Program-made: the position numbers and the translations under genes
Notes under the pieces: generated by a model
The model's database searches: none
The model's input: only the letters and a program-made list of their open reading frames with translations
Told to the model about the DNA's origin: nothing
Assembly (NCBI GenBank): GCA_028714035.1
Contig: JAQTNA010000006.1
Location: forward strand, 62,001 to 126,000
Length of the DNA stretch: 64,000 nucleotides
Source: Rhodocyclaceae bacterium
GTDB taxonomy: Bacteria > Pseudomonadota > Gammaproteobacteria > Burkholderiales > Rhodocyclaceae
Reading direction: 5' to 3'
In this document: one piece after another, positions 37,818 through 49,651 of the stretch
Layout of the letters: each line of letters begins with the position of its first letter
How positions within the stretch are numbered: position 1 is the first letter of the stretch

Positions 37818-37916
37818 AGTCGAAGCTCGGTTCATCAAGGCGGCGTTGTTCCGGCTCCGGCTTGTGGGGCGACTATCCGCACAGAAAGCGGGGCTCCTGT
37901 AGTAAAACTCGCTTAA

Positions 37917-37937
37917 ATGGTATATTTTCCATACCAT
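37917..37937 (+). promoter_or_regulatory. palindromic operator at the brnT start
   Basis: ATGGTAT, seven bases, ATACCAT. The right arm overlaps the brnT start codon at 37936. BrnA antitoxins with a CopG/Arc-type fold repress by binding such sites. Confidence 0.6.
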
Positions 37938-38199
37938 GTTTACCTTCGAATTCGACGAGGCGAAGAGCCTGACCAATCTTGCCAAGCACGGCATTGACTT
38001 TGTTGATGCGCAGCTTCTCTGGAATGACCCTCGGCTCCTGGAAATTCCGGCGAAAACCGAAGATGAGCCGCGCTATCTGGTAGTCGGTCTTGTCAGGGGC
38101 AAGCACTGGTCGGCAGTCCTGACTTACCGAGGCACGAATATCCGACTCATTTCTGTTCGCCGCTCACGCACCGAGGAGGTGTCGCTCTATGAAAGCTGA
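37936..38199 (+). CDS. brnT: BrnT-family ribonuclease toxin
   Basis: An 87-residue RelE-fold toxin. Family pattern: FEFDEAKSLTNLAKHGIDFVDAQLLW, RYLVVGLVRGKHWSAVLTYRG, and IRLISVRRSRTEE with the conserved arginines. It overlaps the antitoxin gene by 11 bases. The start codon lies in the operator palindrome. Confidence 0.93.
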   Translation: MFTFEFDEAKSLTNLAKHGIDFVDAQLLWNDPRLLEIPAKTEDEPRYLVVGLVRGKHWSAVLTYRGTNIRLISVRRSRTEEVSLYES

Positions 38200-38431
38200 A
38201 GCGTTCGACCAACAATTTGACGATGGCGGCGACATTACTGGCGCTCTGGATTTATCCAAGGCGAAGCGGCCATTGTTGGCACAAAGGCGCGTCAATGTGG
38301 ATTTCCCCGCGTGGATGGTTGACTCCCTGGACAGGGAAGCGACGAAACTCGGCATTACCCGCCAATCCATTATCAAGGTATGGCTCGCCGAGCGCCTCGA
38401 AAATTCCGTTCCCAAGGGGCTGCACGGGTAA
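38189..38431 (+). CDS. brnA: BrnA-family antitoxin
   Basis: An 80-residue partner of BrnT. The C-terminal ribbon-helix-helix part reads RRVNVDFPAWMVDSLDREATKLGITRQSIIKVWLAERL, and the N-terminal segment would wrap the toxin. AGGAGGTGTCGCTCT precedes its start within brnT. It likely autoregulates the pair. Confidence 0.9.
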   Translation: MKAEAFDQQFDDGGDITGALDLSKAKRPLLAQRRVNVDFPAWMVDSLDREATKLGITRQSIIKVWLAERLENSVPKGLHG

Positions 38432-38507
38432 ACACTGCCCGGTCGGGAGTGATCGCGCCTTCCGCAGCATCAGACGTCCGGAAACCGGAGTGGCCAGCCA
38501 GGCTCTC

Positions 38508-38528
38508 TCTGCGCCTCTGCGGTTCAAT
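38508..38528. repeat. one-ended fragment of the TIR element
   Basis: TGCGCCTCTGCGGTTCAA matches the right end of the elements at 6599-6737 and 41611-41752. No matching left end is nearby. It sits just past the 3' end of the DUF815 gene. Confidence 0.45.
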
Positions 38529-38543
38529 CCCGGGTTTCCCGGC

Positions 38544-39410
38544 TCAAGTGGCTGTTCCTCTCTGTCCTGAGTAGTCCTTGGCGAACTGCCAGGCGGCGCG
38601 GCCGCTGCGGGAGCCGCGGGACAGGGCCCAGACCAGGGCTGGGCTGCGGGCGGCCTCGATCTCCGATGGCGAGAGGCCGAAACCGGCCAGCCAGCCGGCG
38701 ACGATGCGCAGAAAGGCTTCCTGATCGAAGGGGTAGAAGGACAGCCACAGCCCGAAGCGGTCGGACAGGGAAATCTTTTCCTCCACCGCCTCGCCGGGAT
38801 GGATTTCGCCGTCTACGTGCCGCGCATCCCGGTTTTCATCGAAGTATTCCGGCATGAGATGCCGCCGGTTGGAGGTGGCGTAGAGCAGCACGTTGTCCGG
38901 CACGGCGGCGACGGAACCGTCGAGCACGCTTTTGAGCGCCTTGTAGCCTGCCTCGGAAGCCTCGAAAGACAGGTCGTCGCAGAACAGGATGAAGCGCTCC
39001 GGCCGTCCGGCGATTTTCTCGATGATGTCCGGCAGGTCGGTCAGGTCACCCTTGTCCACCTCGATCAGGCGCAGGCCTTCGGCCGCGTAGCGGTTGAGCA
39101 GGGCCTTCACCAGGGAAGACTTGCCGGTGCCGCGTGCGCCGGTGAGCAGCACGTTGTTGGCGCCCCGGCCGCGCAGGAACTGGCGGGTGTTGCGCTCCAC
39201 CTGTGCCTTCTGCGCCTCGATGTCGTGCAGGTCTTCCAGGCGGATGGCGTGGGGCCGGGCCACGGCCTGCAAGCCGCCGCGCCCCTGATGGTTGCGCCAG
39301 CGAAAGGCCACCGCATTCCAGTCGGTTGCCGGAACGGGGGCCGGCAAGAGGGGCTCGATGCGGGCCAGCAGCGCCTCGGCGCGGGCGAGGAATCTTTCCA
39401 ACTCGGTCAT
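38544..39410 (-). CDS. DUF815 family AAA-type ATPase
   Basis: A 288-residue P-loop protein of unknown role. Walker A is LLTGARGTGKSSL (89-101) and the Walker B-like segment is RFILFCDDLSFE. Arg-rich loops ATSNRRHLMPEYF and the late SDRFGLWLSFYPFDQEAFL are DUF815 landmarks. Its start codon overlaps the stop of a 34-residue membrane peptide gene, so translation is coupled. Confidence 0.88.
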   Translation of the reverse strand: MTELERFLARAEALLARIEPLLPAPVPATDWNAVAFRWRNHQGRGGLQAVARPHAIRLEDLHDIEAQKAQVERNTRQFLRGRGANNVLLTGARGTGKSSLVKALLNRYAAEGLRLIEVDKGDLTDLPDIIEKIAGRPERFILFCDDLSFEASEAGYKALKSVLDGSVAAVPDNVLLYATSNRRHLMPEYFDENRDARHVDGEIHPGEAVEEKISLSDRFGLWLSFYPFDQEAFLRIVAGWLAGFGLSPSEIEAARSPALVWALSRGSRSGRAAWQFAKDYSGQRGTAT

Positions 39411-39511
39411 TTCGGTTCGTCGTCCTTCTCGTCGCGAGGTCTATGCAATGCCCACAGGACCGGCACCAATAGTGCGAGGACGATGAAGATTTCGATGCCC
39501 GCCATCCACAT
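39407..39511 (-). CDS. 34-residue single-pass membrane peptide coupled to the DUF815 ATPase
   Basis: Short frame MWMAGIEIFIVLALLVPVLW followed by a charged tail ending RDEKDDEPK. One hydrophobic helix (about 4-21) and an acidic-basic cytoplasmic tail are visible. Its TGA stop overlaps the ATG of the DUF815 gene, and GGAG lies about 12 bases before its start. These points support a real gene despite its size. The role is unknown; a membrane anchor or regulator for the ATPase is possible. Confidence 0.55.
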   Translation of the reverse strand: MWMAGIEIFIVLALLVPVLWALHRPRDEKDDEPK

Positions 39512-39537
39512 GAGTGCTGTTCTCCGGGGTAAACGAA

Positions 39538-39565
39538 AAAACCAGCCCGAAAGCTGGTTTTCTGC
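39538..39565 (-). terminator. bidirectional intrinsic terminator after the cytochrome gene
   Basis: AAAACCAGC, six bases, GCTGGTTTT, with A- and T-rich flanks on both sides. On the minus strand it ends the cytochrome c transcript 14 or so bases after its stop. Confidence 0.85.
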
Positions 39566-39579
39566 CGAATGGCGAATAC

Positions 39580-39894
39580 TTACTTGGCGCCGGCCAGGAT
39601 CCAGTCCACCAGCTTCTTGACGTTGGCCTCGCTGACATTGGCGTTCGGGGGCATGGGGATCTGGCCCCAGACGCCGGTACCGCCAGCCTTGACCTTGGCC
39701 ACCAGCTTGGCGGCGTCAGCCTTGGTGTACTTCTTGGCGACGTCCTGGTAGGCCGGGCCGACGATCTTCTTGTCCACCGCGTGGCAGGCCAGGCAACCGG
39801 AAGCCTTGGCCAGGTCGGAACCTTCGGAGGCCTGGGCGGAAACGGAAACGAGCAGACCGGCGGCGACGACGGCGGAGATGAACAAAGACTTCAT
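39580..39894 (-). CDS. periplasmic class I cytochrome c (c-551/c5 type)
   Basis: A 104-residue electron carrier. The signal peptide ends at Ala22 (VSAQA, then SEG). The haem is attached at CLACH (34-38), and Met81 in IPMPPN is the likely sixth ligand. The rest, including VSEANVKKLVDWILAG, fits small c-551 proteins of denitrifiers and sulfur oxidisers. The start at 39894 has AGGAAAACC upstream. It forms a single-gene unit with its own terminator. Confidence 0.92.
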   Translation of the reverse strand: MKSLFISAVVAAGLLVSVSAQASEGSDLAKASGCLACHAVDKKIVGPAYQDVAKKYTKADAAKLVAKVKAGGTGVWGQIPMPPNANVSEANVKKLVDWILAGAK

Positions 39895-40155
39895 GGTTTT
39901 CCTTTCATTATCGGGAGGTTGCTGCTTTGGTGCGGGTTGGATTACTGCTAGGGTGCGGAGTCTAAACGAATTCCGGATGTTTGTTAACCGGACGACTTCC
40001 GTTATTCGCAAGGAAATAACGCTCGAAGGCGCAAGATCGTTGACAGAGAAATTACTTTGCGGCCTCGTCCATGGCGCGGGGACAATGCTAAAGTTCCACT
40101 TTCGTGCGGCGGGCTGCTCCGCCCTTCCCGGATCATTGTTCAGGCTCTCATCTCC

Positions 40156-40926
40156 ATGAAGATCGCCACCTGGAACGTCAATTCACTCAAGGTGCGCCTG
40201 CCCCAGGTGCTGGACTGGCTCGCTGTCCAGGCGCCCGACGTGTTGTGCCTCCAGGAAACCAAGATGGAGGACAAGGTCTTTCCCCGGGAGGCGATCGAGG
40301 CCGCGGGTTACCAGGTGCTGTTTTCCGGCCAGAAGACCTACAACGGCGTGGCGATACTCTCCCGGGAGCCGGCGATCCTGGTGGCCGATGGCATCCCGGG
40401 ATTCGGCGACGAACAGAAGCGGCTGCTTGCAGCCGATGTGGCTGGTTTGCGGGTGGTGTGCGGCTATTTTCCCAACGGCCAGAGCCTGGATTCGGACAAG
40501 TATCCCTACAAGCTTGCCTGGCTGGCGGCCCTCGCCTCCTGGCTGAAGACGGCGCTGCTTGAGCAGCCGCGTCTCGCCTTGCTGGGGGACTTCAACATCG
40601 CCCCCGAGGACCGGGATGCCGATCCGGCGGCCGGTGATTGCGCCACCCTGGTGTCAGAAGAAGTTCGGGCCGCCTTCCGCGGCCTCCTGGATTTGGGTTT
40701 GGTGGACAGCTTCCGGCTGTTCGAGCAGCCCGCGAAGACCTGGTCCTGGTGGGATTACCGCATGATGGCCTTTCGCCGCAACATGGGTTTGCGCATTGAC
40801 CACATCCTGCTTTCCCGGGAACTGGTCCCGGCCTGCACGGCTTGCGCGGTGGACAAGGCACCGCGCAAGCTGGAGCGTCCTTCCGACCATGCTCCCGTCG
40901 TGGCGGAATTGGACATCGGGCCATGA
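40156..40926 (+). CDS. xth: exodeoxyribonuclease III
   Basis: AP endonuclease and 3'-5' exonuclease in base excision repair. It has 256 residues. Catalytic segments are MKIATWNVNSL, LCLQETKM (Glu34), YNGVAIL, LLGDFNIAPE, LRIDHIL and the final SDHAPVVAEL. The start at 40156 gives the canonical N-terminus. It overlaps the regulator gene by four bases (ATGA). Confidence 0.95.
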   Translation: MKIATWNVNSLKVRLPQVLDWLAVQAPDVLCLQETKMEDKVFPREAIEAAGYQVLFSGQKTYNGVAILSREPAILVADGIPGFGDEQKRLLAADVAGLRVVCGYFPNGQSLDSDKYPYKLAWLAALASWLKTALLEQPRLALLGDFNIAPEDRDADPAAGDCATLVSEEVRAAFRGLLDLGLVDSFRLFEQPAKTWSWWDYRMMAFRRNMGLRIDHILLSRELVPACTACAVDKAPRKLERPSDHAPVVAELDIGP

Positions 40927-41591
40927 GCGCCCTGGACGCCGGGCAGCAGGCCCAACTCCTGGCCCTGTATCCCATCCTGACCAGCCTCGCGGTGGCGGCC
41001 CGGTCGCGCCTCCTGGAGTCCATCCAACTCATGCGCTTGCCGGCGGGCACCGTGCTTTTCGATGAGCGTCAGGCCTGCCAGGGCTTCCCCCTGATTCTGG
41101 AAGGGGCGGTGCGCGTGGTGAAGGCCTCCTCCAGCGGCCGGGAACTGCCCCTTTACCGGGTGACACCGGGCGAAACCTGCGTCATCACCACTTCCTGCCT
41201 GGTGGGCAAGGCGGACTATACGGCACGGGGCATGGCGGAAAGCGATCTCGTCCTGGTCTTCCTGCCGGCGCCGGTATTCTCCTCCTTGCTGGTGGAGCCG
41301 GCCTTCCGGGATTTCGTCTTTCATCTCTTCTCCGCGCGCATCGCCGAGTTGATGCAGCTGGTGGAGGAGGTGGCCTTCAAGAAACTGGACCAGCGCCTGG
41401 CCGCCCTGCTCCTGGGCAAAGGGCGCATCGTCCATGCCACGCACCAGCAGCTGGCGGACGAACTGGGCAGCGTGCGCGAAATCGTCAGCCGCCTGCTCAA
41501 GGGCTTCGCGACCCAGGGGCTGGTATCCCTGGGCCGGGAACAGATCGAAATCCTGGAGGCCGCCGGCCTGCGCCAGATCGCCGGGCGATAA
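40923..41591 (+). CDS. Crp/Fnr-family transcriptional regulator
   Basis: A 222-residue regulator with a cyclic-nucleotide-like beta-roll (about 20-130), a dimer helix and a C-terminal helix-turn-helix, HQQLADELGSVREIVSRLLKGF. The recognition helix keeps the Glu, Ser and Arg spacing of FNR (VREIVSR), so an FNR-like half-site is expected. It lacks the N-terminal four-cysteine cluster of FNR; cysteines instead lie in RQACQGF and ETCVITTSCLV. Haem, NO or redox sensing is possible. It is translationally coupled to xth. Confidence 0.87.
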   Translation: MSALDAGQQAQLLALYPILTSLAVAARSRLLESIQLMRLPAGTVLFDERQACQGFPLILEGAVRVVKASSSGRELPLYRVTPGETCVITTSCLVGKADYTARGMAESDLVLVFLPAPVFSSLLVEPAFRDFVFHLFSARIAELMQLVEEVAFKKLDQRLAALLLGKGRIVHATHQQLADELGSVREIVSRLLKGFATQGLVSLGREQIEILEAAGLRQIAGR

Positions 41592-41610
41592 GCGGGCCTT
41601 CAAAAACCTC

Positions 41611-41752
41611 ACCGCAGGCGCAGAGAGAACCCGGTGAGGCAGTAAGCGGTCAGCGGTGGGCGCGAAGCAGAAGCGTGGATTGGAGACGCTAACCGCTCTC
41701 CGCTTACCGCTTGCCGGTAAAGCATCCCTCTGCGCCTCCGCGCCTCTGCGGT
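41611..41752. repeat. diverged copy of the TIR element
   Basis: ACCGCAG at 41611-41617 and CTGCGGT at 41746-41752 are the outer arms. Inner segments AGTAAGCGGTCAGCGG and CCGCTTACCGCTTGCC repeat the layout of 6599-6737. It lies between the Crp/Fnr gene and the gltB promoter. Confidence 0.6.
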
Positions 41753-41810
41753 TCAAATGGCTTTTCCGGAAGTTTTGTCCGGCTATTCTCACCCTTGCCC
41801 CGCAAAGTCC

Positions 41811-41839
41811 TTGATGCAGGGGGCGTTTGAAGGTATATT
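41811..41839 (+). promoter_or_regulatory. sigma-70-type promoter of gltB
   Basis: TTGATG (41811-41816) and TATATT (41834-41839) are 17 bases apart. Transcription would start near 41846 and run into the hairpin at 41866. The -35 also contains TTGAT, a possible FNR-type half-site. Confidence 0.6.
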
Positions 41840-41865
41840 TCCGCGGTTTTAGAGGTCTTTCCTGA

Positions 41866-41898
41866 AGCTGGAGTTGCCCCGTGCACTCCGGCTTTTTT
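41866..41898 (+). terminator. candidate transcription attenuator in the gltB leader
   Basis: AGCTGGAGT pairs with ACTCCGGCT across a ten-base loop, nine pairs with one G-T, followed directly by a run of six T. It lies about 20 bases past the expected start of transcription and 45 before gltB. An alternative stem CCGGC/GCCGG around the T-run (41888-41903) shares its right arm. Confidence 0.55.
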
Positions 41899-41943
41899 GC
41901 CGGCTGCTGCTCAAGGCGCCGCACGTATAGAGGATCGAGCAAG

Positions 41944-46589
<4,646 letters not shown>

Positions 46590-46602
<13 letters not shown>

Positions 46603-46702
46603 ACCGCGCCGCCTTCACCCTCACCCCTAGCTCCTCTCTCGTAAAGGGCGAGGGGAACATCGTGTGCGCCTCCGGCGCAAAGCTTGAATGGGAGGCCGCA
46701 TA
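46590..46702. repeat. palindromic repeat element between gltB and gltD, flanked by an 11-base direct repeat
   Basis: GGAGGCCGCAT occurs at 46590-46600 and again at 46692-46702. Between them is about 90 bases with CCCTCACCCC and GGGCGAGGGG arms. The two direct copies look like a target-site duplication. The ribosome site GGAGG of gltD lies in the second copy. Confidence 0.65.
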
Positions 46703-46704
46703 AA

Positions 46705-48168
46705 ATGGGTAAGCCAACCGGATTCCTCGAATTCCAGCGCCTGGAAGAGGCGTACCCGCCCGCAGAGGAGCGGGTGAAGAACTACGCCGAGTTCGTTGTC
46801 CGCCTTAACGACGAGCAGGCGGCCGTCCAGGGAGCTCGCTGCATGGACTGCGGCATCCCCTTCTGCAACAACGGCTGCCCGGTGAATAACATCATCCCGG
46901 ACTGGAACGACCTGGTGTTTCGCGGCAAGTGGCGTCAGGCACTGGACGTGCTGCACTCCACCAACAACTTCCCGGAGTTCACCGGCCGCATCTGTCCCGC
47001 TCCCTGCGAGGCCGCGTGTACGCTGAACATCAACTCCGACGCCGTGGGCATCAAGTCCATAGAGCACGCCATCATTGACAAGGCCTGGGAGATGGGCTGG
47101 GTCCAGCCGCAACCGGCAAGCAGGAAGACCGGCAAGAAGGTGGCCATCATCGGTTCCGGACCGGCGGGCCTGGCGGCGGCCCAGCAACTGGCCCGCGCCG
47201 GCCATGACGTGACGGTGTTCGAGAAGAACAGCCGCATCGGTGGTCTGCTCCGTTACGGCATCCCCGATTTCAAGCTGGACAAGAACGTCATCGCCCGGCG
47301 CGTGGCGCAGATGGAAGCGGAAGGCGTCACCTTCCGCACCAACGTCTGTGTCGGCGCCGCCCCGGTTCAGGGCGTGGTGAACGATGCCAAGGAAGTTCTC
47401 TCCGCCGAGAGCATCAAGGCCGAGTTCGACGCCGTGATCCTGGCGGCCGGCTCCGAGACTCCCCGCGACCTGCCCGTTCCCGGCCGGGATCTGGAGGGTG
47501 TGTATTTCGCCCTGGAATACCTCATCCCGCAAAACAAGGCCGTGGCCGGCGACGGCGCCAACCCCATCTCCTCCACCGGCAAGGACGTGGTGGTGATCGG
47601 CGGCGGCGACACGGGCTCCGACTGCGTGGGCACCAGCTACCGGCACGGCGCAGCCTCCGTGACCCAGTTCGAGCTTCTGCCCGAGCCCCCCGCCCAGGAA
47701 AACAAGGCGCTGACCTGGCCCAACTGGCCGATCAAGCTGCGCACCTCCTCCTCCCACAAGGAAGGGGAAACGAGGCGCGAGTTCTCCATCGGTACCAAGG
47801 AGTTCATCGGCGAGAATGGCAAGCTCAAGGCCGTGAAGACGGTGCGCCTGGAGTGGAACAACGGTCGCATGTCCGAGGTGGCCGGCAGCGAGGAAGTCTT
47901 CCCCGCCGAACGCGCCTTCCTGGCCATGGGCTTCACCCAGCCCACCGGCGCCCTGCTGGATGCCTTCGGCGTGGCGCGAGACAACCGCGGCAATGCCCAG
48001 GCCACCACGGAAGGCCCCCACAGCTACGCCACCGGCGCGGACAAGATCTTCGCCGCCGGGGACGTGCGTCGGGGGCAGTCTCTCGTGGTTTGGGCAATCC
48101 GGGAAGGTAGGCAGTGCGCACGCGCCGTCGACCAATTCCTGATGGGCAGTTCCGACTTGCCGCGCTGA
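46705..48168 (+). CDS. gltD: glutamate synthase (NADPH) small subunit
   Basis: Supplies electrons from NADPH through FAD and iron-sulfur clusters to GltB. It has 487 residues. N-terminal cysteine motifs [14 protein letters not shown] and [10 protein letters not shown] bind the [4Fe-4S] clusters. Two nucleotide-binding folds follow: [14 protein letters not shown] for FAD and [13 protein letters not shown] for NADPH. The last part has [14 protein letters not shown]. The start at 46705 uses GGAGG in the element's direct repeat. It is the operon partner of gltB. Confidence 0.97.
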   Translation: MGKPTGFLEFQRLEEAYPPAEERVKNYAEFVVRLNDEQAAVQGARCMDCGIPFCNNGCPVNNIIPDWNDLVFRGKWRQALDVLHSTNNFPEFTGRICPAPCEAACTLNINSDAVGIKSIEHAIIDKAWEMGWVQPQPASRKTGKKVAIIGSGPAGLAAAQQLARAGHDVTVFEKNSRIGGLLRYGIPDFKLDKNVIARRVAQMEAEGVTFRTNVCVGAAPVQGVVNDAKEVLSAESIKAEFDAVILAAGSETPRDLPVPGRDLEGVYFALEYLIPQNKAVAGDGANPISSTGKDVVVIGGGDTGSDCVGTSYRHGAASVTQFELLPEPPAQENKALTWPNWPIKLRTSSSHKEGETRREFSIGTKEFIGENGKLKAVKTVRLEWNNGRMSEVAGSEEVFPAERAFLAMGFTQPTGALLDAFGVARDNRGNAQATTEGPHSYATGADKIFAAGDVRRGQSLVVWAIREGRQCARAVDQFLMGSSDLPR

Positions 48169-48179
48169 TCCTTCCCTGA

Positions 48180-48244
48180 TCGCCCGTTGCGGCTGCTCAC
48201 GCAGCCGCTGGGCGAGTAGTGGAACGCGGGCGACCGCCCGCGTT
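48180..48244. terminator. two strong GC-rich hairpins after gltD
   Basis: TCGCCC with GCGGCTG pairs to CAGCCGC with GGGCGA (48180-48215). AACGCGGGCG pairs with CGCCCGCGTT, sharing a few central bases (48223-48244). There is no T-run, so they may stabilise the 3' end or be repeats rather than intrinsic terminators. Confidence 0.45.
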
Positions 48245-48280
48245 GGCGAAGATCGCCAGTGCGCCCACGCCCTTGGCTTC

Positions 48281-48297
48281 GTAACCCTATCGGTTAC
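48281..48297 (+). promoter_or_regulatory. palindromic operator of the second higBA locus
   Basis: GTAACC, five bases, GGTTAC, ending nine bases before the higB start. It is in the same position as the palindrome of the first higBA locus but has a different sequence. Confidence 0.5.
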
Positions 48298-48305
48298 ACT
48301 GCGCC

Positions 48306-48583
48306 ATGATCAAGTCCTTCGCGCACAAAGGCCTGGAGCTATTCCACCGCACCGGCAAGACAGCCGGCATACAGGCCATGCACGCGGGACGGCTGCGGCT
48401 GATTCTGACCTTGCTTGAATCCGCGAAGACGGCCACGGACATGGATGCCCGGGCCTGAAGCTTCACCCGCTCAAGGGAGATCGCAAGGGTATTTGGGCGG
48501 TCACGGTGCAGGCAAACTGGCGGGTCACATTTCAGTTCCCGGATGGTGACGCGGAGATCGTCAATTATGAGGATTATCACTAG
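48306..48583 (+). pseudogene. higB: higB toxin gene disrupted by a one-base frameshift
   Basis: The reading frame from 48306 (IKSFAHKGLELFHRTG) runs 50 codons and stops at 48456-48458. One added base near 48447-48450, at a CCC run, restores a full HigB: GLKLHPLKGDRKGIWAVTV, ANWRVTFQFPDGDAE and the terminal NYEDYH, ending at the TAG at 48581. The restored C-terminus parallels the intact HigB at 23899. The total length of 278 bases is one short of a whole number of codons. The encoded 50-residue product lacks the catalytic half. A sequencing error is the alternative. Confidence 0.87.
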
Positions 48584-48592
48584 GAGGCGAAC

Positions 48593-48886
48593 ATGAGCCG
48601 GATGCACAACCCCGCCCACCCCGGCGAAATCCTGCGTGACCTATGGCTGGCGCCGCTGAACATCAGCGTCACCACTGCCGCGGAGAAACTGGCGGTGAGC
48701 CGCAAGACCCTGTCCAAGATCGTCAATGGCAGCGCCGGGATTTCGGCGGACATGGCGCTACGCTTGGCCGCATGGCTGGGCACGACCGCCGATCTTTGGC
48801 TCGGAATGCAACTCCAGTGGGAACTCTGGCAGGCCAGTCAGCAGCCCCGGCCGGAAATCCGCCAGTTGGAGCGGCTGGCTGCCTGA
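48593..48886 (+). CDS. higA: HigA-family antitoxin, orphaned from a working toxin
   Basis: A 97-residue XRE-type protein: [46 protein letters not shown] then [27 protein letters not shown]. The helix-turn-helix is intact. GGAGGCGAAC precedes the start. With its toxin gene broken it may act only as a DNA-binding repressor or protect against related toxins. Confidence 0.92.
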   Translation: MSRMHNPAHPGEILRDLWLAPLNISVTTAAEKLAVSRKTLSKIVNGSAGISADMALRLAAWLGTTADLWLGMQLQWELWQASQQPRPEIRQLERLAA

Positions 48887-48909
48887 CGCATCAGGGCCAG
48901 CTCATTCCT

Positions 48910-49320
48910 TCAGCCCCTTGCCTTGAATGGCAGCAACTCCTGCTCCAGGGGGAGCGGCTGAAATTCCGGGTCTTTGTGGATCAGGACGGCGCCGGATTCC
49001 TGGGCGGAGGCGGCGATCCAGGCGTCCGCCAGGGAAAGGGGATAACGGGCTTTGATCTCGGCGGCACGCAGCAAAAGCGCGGGGGATTCGTGCAACCATT
49101 GCATGGGCAGGGCGAGGCATTGCTCATAGGCCAGACGACCGGCTGCCTCTCCCTCGTCGCGCCATACCCGGTAGAGCACTTCCATCAGGCTGATGAAGCA
49201 GCCCAGGCATTTCTGCTTGCCTTGCCGGGAGAGGTCGAGAAGCTCCGCCACCCGATCCGCGCCGGGTTCGTCGTCCCGAAGGGTGAGCAGTGCCGAAGTA
49301 TCCAGCAAGCAAGACTTCAT
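48910..49320 (-). CDS. vapC: VapC-family PIN toxin
   Basis: A 136-residue PIN ribonuclease. Active-site residues lie in SCLLDTSALLTLRDDEPG, SLMEVLYRVW (Glu), and SLADAWIAASAQ (Asp) followed by LIHKDPEF. It overlaps the antitoxin by four bases (ATGA). Substrate RNA is unknown. Confidence 0.92.
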   Translation of the reverse strand: MKSCLLDTSALLTLRDDEPGADRVAELLDLSRQGKQKCLGCFISLMEVLYRVWRDEGEAAGRLAYEQCLALPMQWLHESPALLLRAAEIKARYPLSLADAWIAASAQESGAVLIHKDPEFQPLPLEQELLPFKARG

Positions 49321-49541
49321 TCCCTTGTCCGGTCGTCCCTGCGATCCTGCATCAGACGCGCCGTGGCGCCGCCCTTGCCCCGGCCGCGGAAGGCGGCTAC
49401 CGGGTCGTTATGCACCGGGACGACATGGATGCCTTCGCTATCCACCACCCACTCCAGCCGGTCTGCCGGACTCAAGTGGAACAAGCGACGAATCTCGGCC
49501 GGAATGACGGTCTGGCCGCGTTCGGTGATGGTGCTGCGCAT
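49317..49541 (-). CDS. vapB: AbrB/MazE-type antitoxin of the VapC toxin
   Basis: A 74-residue swapped-hairpin DNA-binding antitoxin. The N-terminal RSTITERGQTVIPAEIRRLF is the AbrB domain, then LSPADRLEWVVDSEGIHVVPV, and a basic C-terminus that would occupy the toxin site. It is first in the pair and has a palindrome upstream. Confidence 0.92.
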   Translation of the reverse strand: MRSTITERGQTVIPAEIRRLFHLSPADRLEWVVDSEGIHVVPVHNDPVAAFRGRGKGGATARLMQDRRDDRTRE

Positions 49542-49562
49542 GATGGAGCCTCAGGACGATGT

Positions 49563-49595
49563 TTGAATTACTATAGCACGATGATGGTAATTCAA
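49563..49595 (-). promoter_or_regulatory. perfect palindromic operator of vapBC
   Basis: TTGAATTAC, 15 bases, GTAATTCAA, beginning 22 bases upstream of the vapB start. The spacing suits two AbrB-type half-sites. Confidence 0.65.
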
Positions 49596-49651
49596 TCCAT
49601 CCCCGCTCCCCATGGGAAGCGGCGCAACAAGGGGCTTCTCCACGGGCTACA

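Noticed and set aside
46603-46691. A small gene between gltB and gltD
   Set aside because: The segment is a palindromic repeat flanked by a direct duplication and has no usable reading frame.
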